DNA from: JBAXTE01 sp037130365
Lineage (GTDB): Bacteria > Bacteroidota > Bacteroidia > Bacteroidales > WCHB1-69
Length of the DNA: 64,000 bases
Assembly: GCA_037130365.1 (NCBI GenBank)
Contig: JBAXTE010000011.1
Coordinates: forward strand, 45,191-109,190
Reading direction: 5' to 3'
Position numbers and translations under genes: made by a program. The notes beneath the pieces were generated by a model. The model saw nothing but the letters and a program-made list of their open reading frames with translations. It was not told the origin of the DNA and ran no database searches. Shown piece after piece: positions 43,217-52,767 of the stretch (the first letter of the stretch is position 1; every line of letters starts with the position of its first letter).

Positions 43217-44629
43217 ATGAGTATGCGCAAACGTGAAGAATTAATTATCGAAGATCTTGAAATTATAGATGCTGGTGCCGAAGGAAAAGCAATTGCTCGT
43301 TATAATGATATTGTAGTTTTTATTGCCTATGCAGTTCCTGGAGATATTGTAGATGTTAGAATTGTGAGTAAAAAACGTCGATTTATGGAAGGGGTAATTC
43401 TTAATTTTAAGAAGAAATCACACTTGAGAGTGGAACCAGTATGTCAACATTTTGGATTATGTGGCGGATGTAAATGGCAATGTATGGATTATATGGCTCA
43501 ACTTGATTATAAACGAAACCAAATTGAAGATAATTTTGTGCGGATTGGCAAGTTGAATATTCCAACCATTCCTCCAGTTGTGGGCGCTGATCCAATCTAC
43601 TATTATAGAAATAAATTGGAATATGCTTTTGCAGATCGACGTTGGCTTTTGGCTTCTGAGATTTCGGATGAGTCAATTCCTCAATCTGAAGGTTTGGGCT
43701 TTCATGTTCCTAAAATTTTCGATAAAGTTATAGATATTTCTACCTGCTATTTGCAAGCGGAACCGTCTAATACTATCCGCAATACGATTAGAAATTACTG
43801 TTTAGAACATAAATTGTCCTTTTATAATGCTCGTCAGTGGATTGGTTTGATGCGGAATATTGTGATCCGCACTACTCCCGATGGCCAATTAATGCTCATT
43901 GTGGTATTTGGATATCTTGATGATGCAATTTTTCCAATGTTAAGTTTTTTATCAAATGAATTTCCCGAAATCACTTCTCTTAATTATGTGATTAATGAAA
44001 AGAAAAATGACACCATCTCAGATTTAACGGTGCATTTATATAAAGGGGTGTCATACTTAGAAGAGTATATGGAAGATTTGATATTTAGAGTTGGACCTAT
44101 CTCATTCTATCAAACGAATAGCAAACAGGCGTATAAGTTATATAGCATAGCACGCGATTTTGCTCAATTAACTGGAGATGAAATTGTGTATGATTTATAT
44201 ACTGGCACAGGTACAATAGCTAATTTTATAGCTCGTAATACATTAAAAGTTATTGGTGTTGAATATGTTGAACCTGCAATTGAAGATGCAAAATCCAATT
44301 CGCTACTAAATAATATCAGTAATACCACTTTTTATGCGGGTGATATGGCCAAAGTTTTAAATGGTCAATTTGTGGAGACCAATGGGCATCCAGATGTGAT
44401 AATTACCGATCCTCCTCGTGCAGGAATGCATCCAGATGTAATTAGTCAACTTTTGGAGATTGAAGCTCAGCGGATTGTTTATGTGAGTTGTAATGCCGCT
44501 TCTCAGGCTCGTGATTTAGCATTGTTAGAAGAAAAATATTCAATTACTAAAGTTCAACCTGTTGATATGTTTCCTCATACACATCATATTGAAAATGTAG
44601 TTTGTCTGGAGTTGAAAAGTGAATTATAA
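43217..44629 (+). CDS. rlmD: 23S rRNA (uracil-5-)-methyltransferase RlmD/RumA
   Basis: 470 residues from ATG 43217. N-terminal TRAM domain (about 8-65), an iron-sulfur cluster region CQHFGLCGGCKWQC with the C-x6-C-x2-C spacing, then the SAM-dependent methyltransferase domain with YDLYTGTGTIANF, TDPPRAGMHPDV and the catalytic Cys in YVSCNAASQARD. It methylates C5 of a uracil (U1939-type) in 23S rRNA. Closely related RlmC or TrmA-like activity cannot be ruled out by sequence. Confidence 0.92.
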   Translation: MSMRKREELIIEDLEIIDAGAEGKAIARYNDIVVFIAYAVPGDIVDVRIVSKKRRFMEGVILNFKKKSHLRVEPVCQHFGLCGGCKWQCMDYMAQLDYKRNQIEDNFVRIGKLNIPTIPPVVGADPIYYYRNKLEYAFADRRWLLASEISDESIPQSEGLGFHVPKIFDKVIDISTCYLQAEPSNTIRNTIRNYCLEHKLSFYNARQWIGLMRNIVIRTTPDGQLMLIVVFGYLDDAIFPMLSFLSNEFPEITSLNYVINEKKNDTISDLTVHLYKGVSYLEEYMEDLIFRVGPISFYQTNSKQAYKLYSIARDFAQLTGDEIVYDLYTGTGTIANFIARNTLKVIGVEYVEPAIEDAKSNSLLNNISNTTFYAGDMAKVLNGQFVETNGHPDVIITDPPRAGMHPDVISQLLEIEAQRIVYVSCNAASQARDLALLEEKYSITKVQPVDMFPHTHHIENVVCLELKSEL

Positions 44630-44769
44630 AAGCGAGTTTAATAATATTTTTCTAATTTGTAAATTGATGTTTCTGATTTGCTCACATAAAAAATTCATTT
44701 AATTAAAGTATTGATTGTGAGTAAATTGTAAAATTTGAATTGTTTTAGATGTTAATAAATGCAAAAATA

Positions 44770-44801
44770 TTTGACTTTTCCAATTCTTTAGTATAACTTT
44801 G
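44770..44801 (+). promoter_or_regulatory. Promoter of the candidate small RNA
   Basis: TTTG at 44770-44773 and TAACTTTG at 44794-44801 with a 20-bp spacer. Both elements are perfect matches to the Bacteroidota -33/-7 consensus, and no coding frame follows. Confidence 0.6.
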
Positions 44802-44806
44802 TCTCT

Positions 44807-44932
44807 CGAATTTGTTCATTGGTAGATGTATAGATTATATAATTAATCTTAAAATATTTAAGATAAGCTACATACACTTATGTAGTTTTTTCATGGTGGG
44901 ATGGCCTGCTCGCAAGAGCAGGCCTTTTTTGT
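44807..44932 (+). ncRNA. Candidate small RNA
   Basis: About 125 nt between the promoter and a strong terminator. No protein frame of meaningful length. Two 3' hairpins: CTACATA-cact-TATGTAG followed by TTTTTT (44871-44890), then GGCCTGCT-cgcaag-AGCAGGCC followed by TTTTTT (44903-44930). I do not recognise a known family. The second hairpin alone could instead be a late terminator for rlmD. Confidence 0.45.
44903..44930 (+). terminator. Rho-independent terminator
   Basis: GC-rich stem GGCCTGCT/AGCAGGCC with a six-base loop and six T. Strong and unmistakable. Confidence 0.85.
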
Positions 44933-45216
44933 TTTTTTAGAAATCTAAGAACTAAGGGTATTATGTTTCATACCTATATGTTGAAATCGAATTAATCTGG
45001 GGCACTTTGAAAAGTAGGGGGGGAGGAACTTTTAGAAAATAAAAATATATTTTTCAAACTATAAAAAATCTTTGTTTATTTTCTTCAATTCTTCATTTGA
45101 AAATCAATAAAAAAATCAATTGTCACATTGCCCTTTTGTCTTGAATCTCTTGTGATAAGCGAATGGTGAGTAACTAATTAACCCCAATTAAATTATATTC
45201 GGTAAATATAATTTCG

Positions 45217-45254
45217 TAAAAAAAAAGCGGACTTACTTTAGGGAAGTAAGTCCG
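45217..45254 (-). terminator. Terminator of the LamG/T9SS gene at 45296
   Basis: Minus strand: CGGACTTACTT-CCCTA-AAGTAAGTCCG, then C and a run of nine T. It lies about 40 bp after the stop. A near copy follows the paralogous gene at 46924. Confidence 0.85.
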
Positions 45255-45295
45255 ATAGGGAGATTTGTTAGTTGGGATTTTTATTTGAGTGATAT

Positions 45296-46630
45296 TTATT
45301 TTAGGATGATTTTTTCAATTAATCGTTGAGAGTCGTTAATAACTTCAACATAATATAAACCAGCAGGAATCATTGATGATAAGTCTAAAGTGGTTGTGAA
45401 AAAATCTTTTGATTCAAATTGTTGGCTCATTACTTGGCGACCTGTGATGTCAAAAATATTTAATGTTGTTTGAGCGGACGAAATTCCTGTCATTGATACG
45501 TTTAATATTCCATTGCTAGGATTTGGATATACTTTTAATAAACTTGTTTGAGCCGAAGATGTGTTAACTGCTTTCCAAGCAAATGTTTCGGTAGTTCCAT
45601 CAAAATCTGTTTGTTTAATTCTATAATATACAATGCCAGTTGGGGTATCTTGATCAATTTGGTTGTAATTAACAATAACATTGCTGTTCCCAGAACCATT
45701 AACTACAGCAATAGTTTCAGCAGTAACTCCATCGAATGAGCGTTCAACAGTAAAAAAGTTGTTGTTTGTTTCTGTAGCTGTTGACCATTGAATAAGTGAT
45801 TTCCCATTATTTAAAGTAACATCAAAATTTATAAGTTCAACAGGTAATGATCCTGAATTTGTAAATGTAACTCCTCCGGCATTTGTTCCATTGTTGCCTG
45901 ATGATGATAAATCAAGTGGAGTTCCTGTGTCAAAATTATAATAACCAATTAACTTAGCTGCATTATAATTTCTTCCTGTTACCGATTCTGGGTTATTCAT
46001 AATGCTTACTATATCCGCAGTTGATAATGGTTTGCTCCAAACAGAAATTTCATCAATCATTCCATCAAAGAAACGATAATTGTTTGTTGGATTTGGCCAA
46101 CGACCAACATTTAATTTTGATTTTGATCCAAAAATTGTAATATTACCCTTAGCATCATTATACGCTTCCAAAATTCCATTGATATATAATTTCATATTTT
46201 TGGTAGATAGCGAAGCGTCGTAAACACAAGCAATGTGATACCAAACTCCATCAACAGGATTCGTGTTTGATTGAATATATTGACGACCTGATGTTTGGGT
46301 GTTTAATGCAAATTCAAATTTTGTATTGGTTTGATTATGTTGTACCCAAAAAACTCCGTTGTCTCCACTTATTGCTGTATCTGCCAAAGTGAATAAATTA
46401 GCCCATTCGCCAACACCAGCAGCAGTTTTTTTACCCCATTTAACCCACATGGTAATAGTCATTGCTGTGCCATTACTTAATTTATTATTATATCCTGATA
46501 GATTAATTCCTTTTCCATAATCAATATAGCTGTTAGAAGTAGCATTAAATATTGCTTGTTGTCCGGTGTGTTGTGCAAATAATATTGATATTGTTAAAAC
46601 TAAAACGAATGTGAAGTAATATTTTTTCAT
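45296..46630 (-). CDS. T9SS-exported LamG-domain protein (type A sorting signal)
   Basis: 444 residues from ATG 46630. Signal peptide 1-20 (cut after FAQ), a LamG/concanavalin-like domain about 25-215 (TITMWVKWGKK, GVWYHIACVYDAS, KNMKLYINGI, DGMIDEISVWSK), a linker and FnIII-like part with LPVELINFDV and QWSTATETNNNFFTVERS, and a type A T9SS sorting domain at about 370-444 (YPNPSNGILNVS, DITGRQVM, GLYYVEVI, EKIILK). Likely a surface or secreted glycan- or protein-binding factor. Tandem paralogue of the gene at 46924. Confidence 0.9.
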   Translation of the reverse strand: MKKYYFTFVLVLTISILFAQHTGQQAIFNATSNSYIDYGKGINLSGYNNKLSNGTAMTITMWVKWGKKTAAGVGEWANLFTLADTAISGDNGVFWVQHNQTNTKFEFALNTQTSGRQYIQSNTNPVDGVWYHIACVYDASLSTKNMKLYINGILEAYNDAKGNITIFGSKSKLNVGRWPNPTNNYRFFDGMIDEISVWSKPLSTADIVSIMNNPESVTGRNYNAAKLIGYYNFDTGTPLDLSSSGNNGTNAGGVTFTNSGSLPVELINFDVTLNNGKSLIQWSTATETNNNFFTVERSFDGVTAETIAVVNGSGNSNVIVNYNQIDQDTPTGIVYYRIKQTDFDGTTETFAWKAVNTSSAQTSLLKVYPNPSNGILNVSMTGISSAQTTLNIFDITGRQVMSQQFESKDFFTTTLDLSSMIPAGLYYVEVINDSQRLIEKIILK

Positions 46631-46855
46631 AACTATTGTTTTTTTATTGTTATATGCCCCACTTGTCAATTAATAGACCAAAAAATCAAATTATTTTATG
46701 ATTACGTTTGTATGTTATTGAAAATCAGGTTAATAAAAATTCTTGAATTGTTTTCGGAAGGTTTTAAAGTGTAAAAAATATTTACGTTTTAAAACTTTGT
46801 TTACATTATTAATTTTGACCTTTATCCTCATTTTTTTGATCAATAAAACAAAAAC

Positions 46856-46883
46856 GGACTTATTCATTGCTGAATAAGTCCGA
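46856..46883 (-). terminator. Terminator of the LamG/T9SS gene at 46924
   Basis: Minus strand: CGGACTTATTCA-GCAA-TGAATAAGTCCG, then TTTTTG. The outer CGGACTTA/TAAGTCCG is shared with the terminator at 45228, as expected if gene and terminator were duplicated together. Confidence 0.8.
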
Positions 46884-46923
46884 CAGGGATGTGTGATTAT
46901 TGCGGTTTTGGTGGAAGTGAAAT

Positions 46924-48246
46924 TTACTTTAATATGATTTTTTCAATCAAACGTTGATTATTATTAATTACTTCAATATAATATAATCCAGCAGGTAAAG
47001 TTGACGATAAATCAAGTGTAGTTGAAAAATAATCGCTTGATTCAAATTGTTGATTCATAACTAAGCGACCTGTGATATCTAAAATATTTACTGTAGTTTG
47101 TAATGAAGTTGTACCAGTTAATGAAAGGTTTATAATACCTGTACTAGGATTTGGATATGCTTTTAGCAAACTCGTTTGAGTGGATGTTGTGTTTATTGCT
47201 TTCCAAGCAAAAGTTTCTGTAGTGCCATCATAATCTGTTTGTTTAATTCGATAATAAATAACACCAACTTTAGATGAATTTTGATCTATAAAATCATAAC
47301 TAATAATACTATTGCTATTTCCAGCACCATCAATGGTTGCAATTGCTTCTGCTGAAACTCCGTCAAAAGAACGCTCAACAGTGAAGAAATTATTGTTGGT
47401 TTCTGTAGCTGTAGCCCATTGGATGAGGGGTTTTCCATTTGTCATTGCTACATCAAAATTTACAAGTTCTACAGGCAAAGAACTGATGTTTGTAAAAGTA
47501 ACGGTGCCTGCATTTGTTCCGTTATTTCCAGTTGGGGTTAGGTCGTTGGCAGTTCCATTATCAAAATTATAATAACCGATAAGTTTAGGTGCTTTATAAT
47601 CTAATTGAGTTACTGATTCTGGATTATTCATGATTTTAACAACTTCTGCCTGAGTTAATGCTTTACTCCATACAGAGATTTCATCAATCATTCCATTAAA
47701 ATTTCGAAATTTCGCAGGGCAACGACCTACATTTAGTTTTGTCTTGGATTCAAAAACTCGAATATTTCCTGTTGTATTACGAGTAGCTTCTTCAATTCCA
47801 TTAATGTATAGTTTCATGTTTTTTGAAGCAAGGGAAGCATCAAAAACACAAGTAATATGATACCAAACTCCTTCTTGTGGATTTGTATTGGATTGAATAA
47901 ATTGACGACCTGTTGATGTTGTGAGTGCAAACTCAATTTTGTCATTATATTGACTATGTTGTACCCAAAATACACCATCATCTACCTTTGTAGTATCTGT
48001 TAGAGTAAAAAAATTTGCCCAAGTGCCAACACCCGCAACTGATTTTTTATCCCATTTCATCCATAATGTAATGGTCATGGCAGTTCCGTTACTTATTTCT
48101 GTATAATAACCTTTCAAATCAACACCTTTTCCATAATCAATGTAACTTGTTGCTGTAGCGTCAAAAATAGCTTGTTGTCCACTGTGCTGAGCAAAAGTAG
48201 CAGATAATGTGATTGCTAGAATTAAGGTAATGTAAATTTTTTTCAT
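46924..48246 (-). CDS. T9SS-exported LamG-domain protein, tandem paralogue
   Basis: 440 residues, colinear along its whole length with the gene at 45296: signal peptide (cut after FAQ), LamG domain (TITLWMKWDKK, GVWYHITCVFDAS, MIDEISVWSK), middle part (LPVELVNFDV, FFTVERSFDG) and type A T9SS sorting domain (YPNPSTGIINLS, DITGRLVM, GLYYIEVI, EKIILK). A tandem duplication is clear. Each copy has its own terminator, so they are separate transcripts. Confidence 0.9.
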   Translation of the reverse strand: MKKIYITLILAITLSATFAQHSGQQAIFDATATSYIDYGKGVDLKGYYTEISNGTAMTITLWMKWDKKSVAGVGTWANFFTLTDTTKVDDGVFWVQHSQYNDKIEFALTTSTGRQFIQSNTNPQEGVWYHITCVFDASLASKNMKLYINGIEEATRNTTGNIRVFESKTKLNVGRCPAKFRNFNGMIDEISVWSKALTQAEVVKIMNNPESVTQLDYKAPKLIGYYNFDNGTANDLTPTGNNGTNAGTVTFTNISSLPVELVNFDVAMTNGKPLIQWATATETNNNFFTVERSFDGVSAEAIATIDGAGNSNSIISYDFIDQNSSKVGVIYYRIKQTDYDGTTETFAWKAINTTSTQTSLLKAYPNPSTGIINLSLTGTTSLQTTVNILDITGRLVMNQQFESSDYFSTTLDLSSTLPAGLYYIEVINNNQRLIEKIILK

Positions 48247-48795
48247 TTTTACTTATTATATGTTTTGCGTACCCGTGTTCAATAAATATTCCAAACAAAA
48301 ATATTATTTCAATAAATGTTTGTAATAGGATGAAAATCAGATGTATAATAGGTTTAATTATTTTTTGTAAATACATTTTGGTGTAAAATATATTTACGTG
48401 AAGAAAATAAATTTACATAGGGTTTTGTCGTGTAATTATGGAATATTAGGGGCAGACTAATTCTAGCTTTTTATTGGTATTGATAAATGAGCGCACACAA
48501 AGGCGAATATGATAATTGTATCTTATACCATTACTTATTTAAAATTAGTCCAAAGGACAATTTGAAATTTAGTATGGTTAATGCCGATAGAATTTATGTT
48601 ATAGTGCAAACGATGGAAATTGTATTGGACTATTACATAAACCGTAGCGGTATTATAGAGTTATTTCCCTAGCTTTTAGTCATAATTTGTTATTGACAAA
48701 AATCGATAAGTAAACGATTTTTATTGTTTTCAAGCCATTAAAGAGTACATTAACTGAATTTGAATATATTTGACATAGAACAACTTGAGTTTATA
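48247..48795. other. Gene-free spacer
   Basis: 549 bp between two minus-strand genes. A 61-codon frame at 48487-48672 (plus) has no recognisable features and is not called. No repeat or clear promoter seen. Confidence 0.4.
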
Positions 48796-49980
48796 CTAAT
48801 CAAATACAAGCGCCAAGCCTTTCAGATAAGTTCCTTCAGGATAAAAAGCATTCAGAGGATGATCAGCGCCTTGATCTAAGTGATGGAGGATTCTACATTG
48901 GCGTCCTGCCAAAATTGCTGCTGATACAACCGTACTTTGAAATAAGTTTCGATCCATCGCTTGTGAGCATGAAAAGGTAAATAATACTCCTCCTTTATTT
49001 AGCTTTTTAATTGCCATTGCATTAATGTTTCGATATCCTTTAATGGCTTGTGCCTTCTCGCTGTGATGTTTTGCAAATGCTGGTGGATCTAAAATAATGA
49101 CATCAAACATCGGACAGTTTTGAAGATAAGTTCGAACATCTTCTAGGATTACAGGATTGTTATCAGATGAAAAATTATTGAGTTCTAGATTCTTCTCTGT
49201 TAGTGTTATAGCTTTTTGAGATGCATCTACAGAATGAACTGCTTTTGCACCAGCTTTTAGGGCATAAATACTAAATCCACCACTATAGCAGTATGCGTTT
49301 AACACGGTTTTATCCTTTGCAAACCTGCTTAATAGCTGGCGATTATCGCGTTGATCGAGAAAAAAACCTGTCTTTTGTCCATCTACCCAATCAACTAAAA
49401 ATTGATGTTCATTTTCAGTGATAATTTGTGAAGTTAATGAGCCTTTTATAAAAGCATCCTCGACTTTTTGTTTTGATTGTTTTCCAAGGGTGCTACTACT
49501 TTTATTATAAATGCACTCCAACTTTAATTCACTAATCGAATCTAGTGCTATTGCAATATCATTCACTGCATTGAATATTCCAAGAGTGTGGCACTGAATA
49601 ACAGCGGTTTGATGGTAAATATCAATAATTAACCCAGGAACTCCATCTCCTTCGCCAAAAATTAATCGAAAAGCATTCGTTTTTTTATTATTTACTAATC
49701 CACATTTTTTCCTTGCTTCGAAAGCATTATTGATTTTGTTTTTCCAAAACTCTTGATTTATTTCAATATTGTCAAAAGAGATAATTCTTACTGCAATGCT
49801 TTCAGAACCATAGTGACCTAGGGCTAGCCACTCTTGATTTGCAGATAACACGTTTACCAAATCTCCTTCTTCGGGTTCGCCTATTATTTTATGAATAGCA
49901 CCCGAAAAAATCCAAGGATGAAAACGGCGAATGGCTTCGTCTTTCCCTTTTTTTAATATAATTGTATGTTTTTGGCTCAT
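48796..49980 (-). CDS. Class I rRNA methyltransferase, RlmI-like
   Basis: 394 residues. N-terminal PUA-like domain about 1-75 (IRRFHPWIFSGAI), EEHD-like middle domain with VDWVDGQKTGFFLDQRDNR, and SAM-dependent domain with VLNAYCYSGGFSIYALKAG, IILDPPAFAKH and FSCSQAM. RlmI makes 5-methylcytosine in 23S rRNA. Its start codon shares one base with the stop of the upstream symporter gene, so they are coupled. Confidence 0.88.
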   Translation of the reverse strand: MSQKHTIILKKGKDEAIRRFHPWIFSGAIHKIIGEPEEGDLVNVLSANQEWLALGHYGSESIAVRIISFDNIEINQEFWKNKINNAFEARKKCGLVNNKKTNAFRLIFGEGDGVPGLIIDIYHQTAVIQCHTLGIFNAVNDIAIALDSISELKLECIYNKSSSTLGKQSKQKVEDAFIKGSLTSQIITENEHQFLVDWVDGQKTGFFLDQRDNRQLLSRFAKDKTVLNAYCYSGGFSIYALKAGAKAVHSVDASQKAITLTEKNLELNNFSSDNNPVILEDVRTYLQNCPMFDVIILDPPAFAKHHSEKAQAIKGYRNINAMAIKKLNKGGVLFTFSCSQAMDRNLFQSTVVSAAILAGRQCRILHHLDQGADHPLNAFYPEGTYLKGLALVFD

Positions 49981-51437
49981 TAGTTTTCGTTTTTTGAAGG
50001 ATAAAAGCTCACGATAAACATCAACAAAAATGTGATGGCTCCATTGATTAGGAGAAGTTCAAAATCAAACTTATAATTGTAATAATTTGCAACAAATAAT
50101 TCGAGTAAATAGGCAAGCAATGGAGCAAAAACAGCGATAAATGGCATTGCTAAATCTGGGATCTTTCGTTTAGTAATCAACCCAAAGGCAAACATTCCTA
50201 ACAATGGTCCATAAGTTAAGCTTGCAATATAAAACAAGGTTGAAATTAAATGTTCAGTGCTATGATATCGATAGAAAATGATTACTCCAACAAAGAGTGT
50301 CGCAAATGAAATATGAACTAAGTGACGAATATTCACTTTTTTCTTTTCAGTCATATCTGTTCGCTTATCTAATCGCAAAAAATCAATGCTAAAAGCAGTT
50401 GTTAATGAAGTAAGCGCTCCATCTGCACTTGGGTATAATGCTGAAATTAAGCCGATAACAAAGATTAGCCCAGCAACTGGTCCTAAATAATTAATTGCAA
50501 TTATTGGAAAAAGTGCATCCCCTTTTGCAGATAGGCCCATTTGAGTTGCATAAATATATAAACTAGCTCCTAAAATCAAGAACAGCATATTTACAAAAAT
50601 AAGAACTACACTAAATGAAAGCATATTTTTCTGAGCATCTTTGATGCTTTTACAGCTTAAGTTCTTTTGCATCATTTCTTGGTCAAGCCCTGTCATTGAG
50701 ATTGTTATAAACATTCCACCTAAAATCTGTTTCCACCAACAAAGCTTACTCTTTGGGTCGGTGAATACTACTTGTGAATAATCGCTATCCATTATCTTGC
50801 TGATAAGTTGGCTAAAACTTAAATCTAATGCTTGATAAATCAAAACAATACTAACCACGAGCGATAACAACATAAAAGTAGTTTGCAGAGTATCGGTCCA
50901 AATAATTGTTTTTATACCACCTTTAAATGTGTAAATTAAAATTAGGACAAGAAATAGAATTGTAGTGAGTTCAAACGGAACATTCCAACCGTCAAACACG
51001 AATTTTTGCAATACCATAATCACCAAGAACATACGCAATGAAGCGCCAAGCGTTCTTGATAGTAAGAAAAAAAACGACCCTGTTTTGTACGACCAAAATC
51101 CAAATCGTTGATGCAAATAAGTATATATTGTGGTTAAATTTAGACGATAATAAAGGGGCAATAAAACAAATGCAACCACCAAATATCCCAAAAAATAACC
51201 TAATACCATTAATAAATAAGAAAACGAGCGATCGCCGACCCAGCCAGGTACAGACATAAATGTTACGCCAGAGAGCGATGCTCCAATCATTCCGTAGGCT
51301 ACTATGGGCCAGGGACTTCGTTTATTGCCCGTGAAAAAAGAATGGCTATTTGCTTTGCGAGCTGTTAACCAAGTAATTAGAAATAGCAATAAGGTATATG
51401 CAATAAAACTCCAAAATATCATCTGCTGAGTTGTCAT
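49980..51437 (-). CDS. Sodium:solute symporter (SSS family)
   Basis: 485 residues with about 13 membrane segments. Family features include the early NSHSFFTGNKRSPWP, the segment PGWVGDRSF and the sodium-site helix in SALYPSADGALTSLTTAFS. Imports a nutrient with Na+; the substrate cannot be read from the sequence. It ends on the first base of the RlmI-like gene. The start lies near a divergent promoter region shared with recR. Confidence 0.9.
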   Translation of the reverse strand: MTTQQMIFWSFIAYTLLLFLITWLTARKANSHSFFTGNKRSPWPIVAYGMIGASLSGVTFMSVPGWVGDRSFSYLLMVLGYFLGYLVVAFVLLPLYYRLNLTTIYTYLHQRFGFWSYKTGSFFFLLSRTLGASLRMFLVIMVLQKFVFDGWNVPFELTTILFLVLILIYTFKGGIKTIIWTDTLQTTFMLLSLVVSIVLIYQALDLSFSQLISKIMDSDYSQVVFTDPKSKLCWWKQILGGMFITISMTGLDQEMMQKNLSCKSIKDAQKNMLSFSVVLIFVNMLFLILGASLYIYATQMGLSAKGDALFPIIAINYLGPVAGLIFVIGLISALYPSADGALTSLTTAFSIDFLRLDKRTDMTEKKKVNIRHLVHISFATLFVGVIIFYRYHSTEHLISTLFYIASLTYGPLLGMFAFGLITKRKIPDLAMPFIAVFAPLLAYLLELFVANYYNYKFDFELLLINGAITFLLMFIVSFYPSKNEN

Positions 51438-51546
51438 CTGTTGCCGTTTTTTTGGTAAATTTGCAAAATAATCGCAAACTTAATTCAAAAAAGTGAACAA
51501 TTCCTGAACTTTTGAATTAGTTGTCTACAATTGGTTGTGAATTAAT

Positions 51547-52167
51547 ATGGAAAATTATTCGTCTAAACGACTAGAAAATGCAGTAAATGAACTCTCAAGA
51601 CTTCCGGGTATTGGGAAGCGGACGGCATTACGGTTGGCACTACAAATACTTCGATTTTCGGAAACGGAAGCAATGAACTTTACCTCTTCAATATCTGCTT
51701 TGCATACGGATATCCATTATTGTAGTAATTGTCATAATATTTCAGATACTCCAGTCTGTCCAATATGCAGTGATCCTCGTCGTGATCATAGTTTGATTTG
51801 TGTTGTTCAAGATATTCGTGACATTATTGCGATAGAAAATACACGTCAATTTACTGGTATTTACCACGTTATCGGCGGTGTAATTTCGCCTATGGAAGGT
51901 ATTGGTACCGAAGATTTGAATTTCAAAACATTATTTCAAAAAATCTCCCAAGGTGCTGTAAAAGAACTGATTCTGGCTCTTCCATCAACCATTGAAGGCG
52001 ATACTACAAATTATTATATTTACAAAAATTCATTGGATAAAAACTTAAAAGTAAGTGTTATTGCCCGTGGAGTATCAATTGGTGATGAATTAGAATATAC
52101 CGATGAAATTACTTTAGGTCGTTCATTAATTAATAGAACTCCCTTCGAAACGATGTTTGCTAGATAG
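51547..52167 (+). CDS. recR: Recombination protein RecR
   Basis: Works with RecF and RecO in loading RecA at gapped DNA. 206 residues. N-terminal helix-hairpin-helix (LSRLPGIGKRTALRLAL), a C4 zinc finger (CSNCHN...CPIC), a Toprim domain starting ICVVQDIRD, and a C-terminal end ARGVSIGDELEYTDEITLGR. Complete and typical. Confidence 0.97.
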   Translation: MENYSSKRLENAVNELSRLPGIGKRTALRLALQILRFSETEAMNFTSSISALHTDIHYCSNCHNISDTPVCPICSDPRRDHSLICVVQDIRDIIAIENTRQFTGIYHVIGGVISPMEGIGTEDLNFKTLFQKISQGAVKELILALPSTIEGDTTNYYIYKNSLDKNLKVSVIARGVSIGDELEYTDEITLGRSLINRTPFETMFAR

Positions 52168-52352
52168 GTGGAAAACGTGAAAAGAAGAACAAAGAGTGAA
52201 AAGGTAGAGGGGATAAAATGGCACAAGGGACAGGGTAAAAGGTACAAGGTAAAAGCGCCACGCATCGCGAACCCTTTGCCCTGAACCATTTACCGCGAAG
52301 AAATAGTGAATCTTAGTCATCCAGCAAGTTGATAGATAAATGTTTCTTAGTC

Positions 52353-52396
52353 TACCAGTAAACTGTTAGATAAATGCTCTGAGTGTCTTAGTGGTG
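52353..52396 (+). repeat. 44-bp ACTAAG-type repeat, copy 1
   Basis: Begins TACCAGTAAACTGTTAG and ends CTTAGTGGTG. Its reverse complement occurs at 63957-64000 with three mismatches. A shorter variant sits just before it (52321-52350). Confidence 0.75.
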
Positions 52397-52413
52397 GAAT
52401 TAGTCTGTAAAGT

Positions 52414-52495
52414 CCCGAAAAATAAAAATCTTTGATTTTTAATTTTTCGAGGATCCTCGAAAAAACACGAAATTGGAAATTTCTTTTTTTTCGGG
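52414..52495. repeat. Modular AT-rich hairpin repeat, copy D
   Basis: Two hairpins meeting at GAGGATCCTC. The first has the tip AAAATC-TTT-GATTTT, shared with copy E. The second has GAAATT-GGA-AATTTC, shared (inverted) with copy B. Complete frame CCCGAAAAA to TTTTTCGGG. Confidence 0.75.
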
Positions 52496-52767
52496 ATCGA
52501 AAGCTCATAAAGTCGAAAGGAATGCAGAGAAAAGAATCGTGAAACGTATGAACTTATGAGGAATAAATAAAAATCTAAGAAAAACATAAGAGTAAATTAA
52601 AAAATCAGAAATATTGTCAACTTCAAAGAATTAGCATTAAATTACCTAAAAATTAAAAATAAAAAAAAATCACCATCTTAGACACGCATTCCGATTTTCT
52701 TTTCCATTCAGCCAATTGGTGGATTACATAACTCAACAAGAAGCAAATAAAAACAAGTGATAAAAAA

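Larger units (their letters stand above)
44630..45295. other. Spacer with a candidate small RNA
   Basis: 666 bp after rlmD. It holds a well-formed promoter, a possible small RNA with two hairpins (44807-44932) and the terminator of the downstream minus-strand gene (45217-45254). Between about 44940 and 45215 I see nothing. Confidence 0.5.
52168..52767. other. Gene-free spacer of repeats
   Basis: 600 bp after recR. In order: purine-rich low-complexity GGTAAAAGGTACAAGGTAAAAG, two variants of the 44-bp repeat (52321-52350 partial and 52353-52396), hairpin copy D with a flank matching 4232-4284, then AT-rich sequence. No coding frame is supported. Confidence 0.5.

Noticed and set aside
48487..48672. 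Small protein gene of 61 residues
   Set aside because: No promoter, no recognisable motif and composition like the surrounding spacer.
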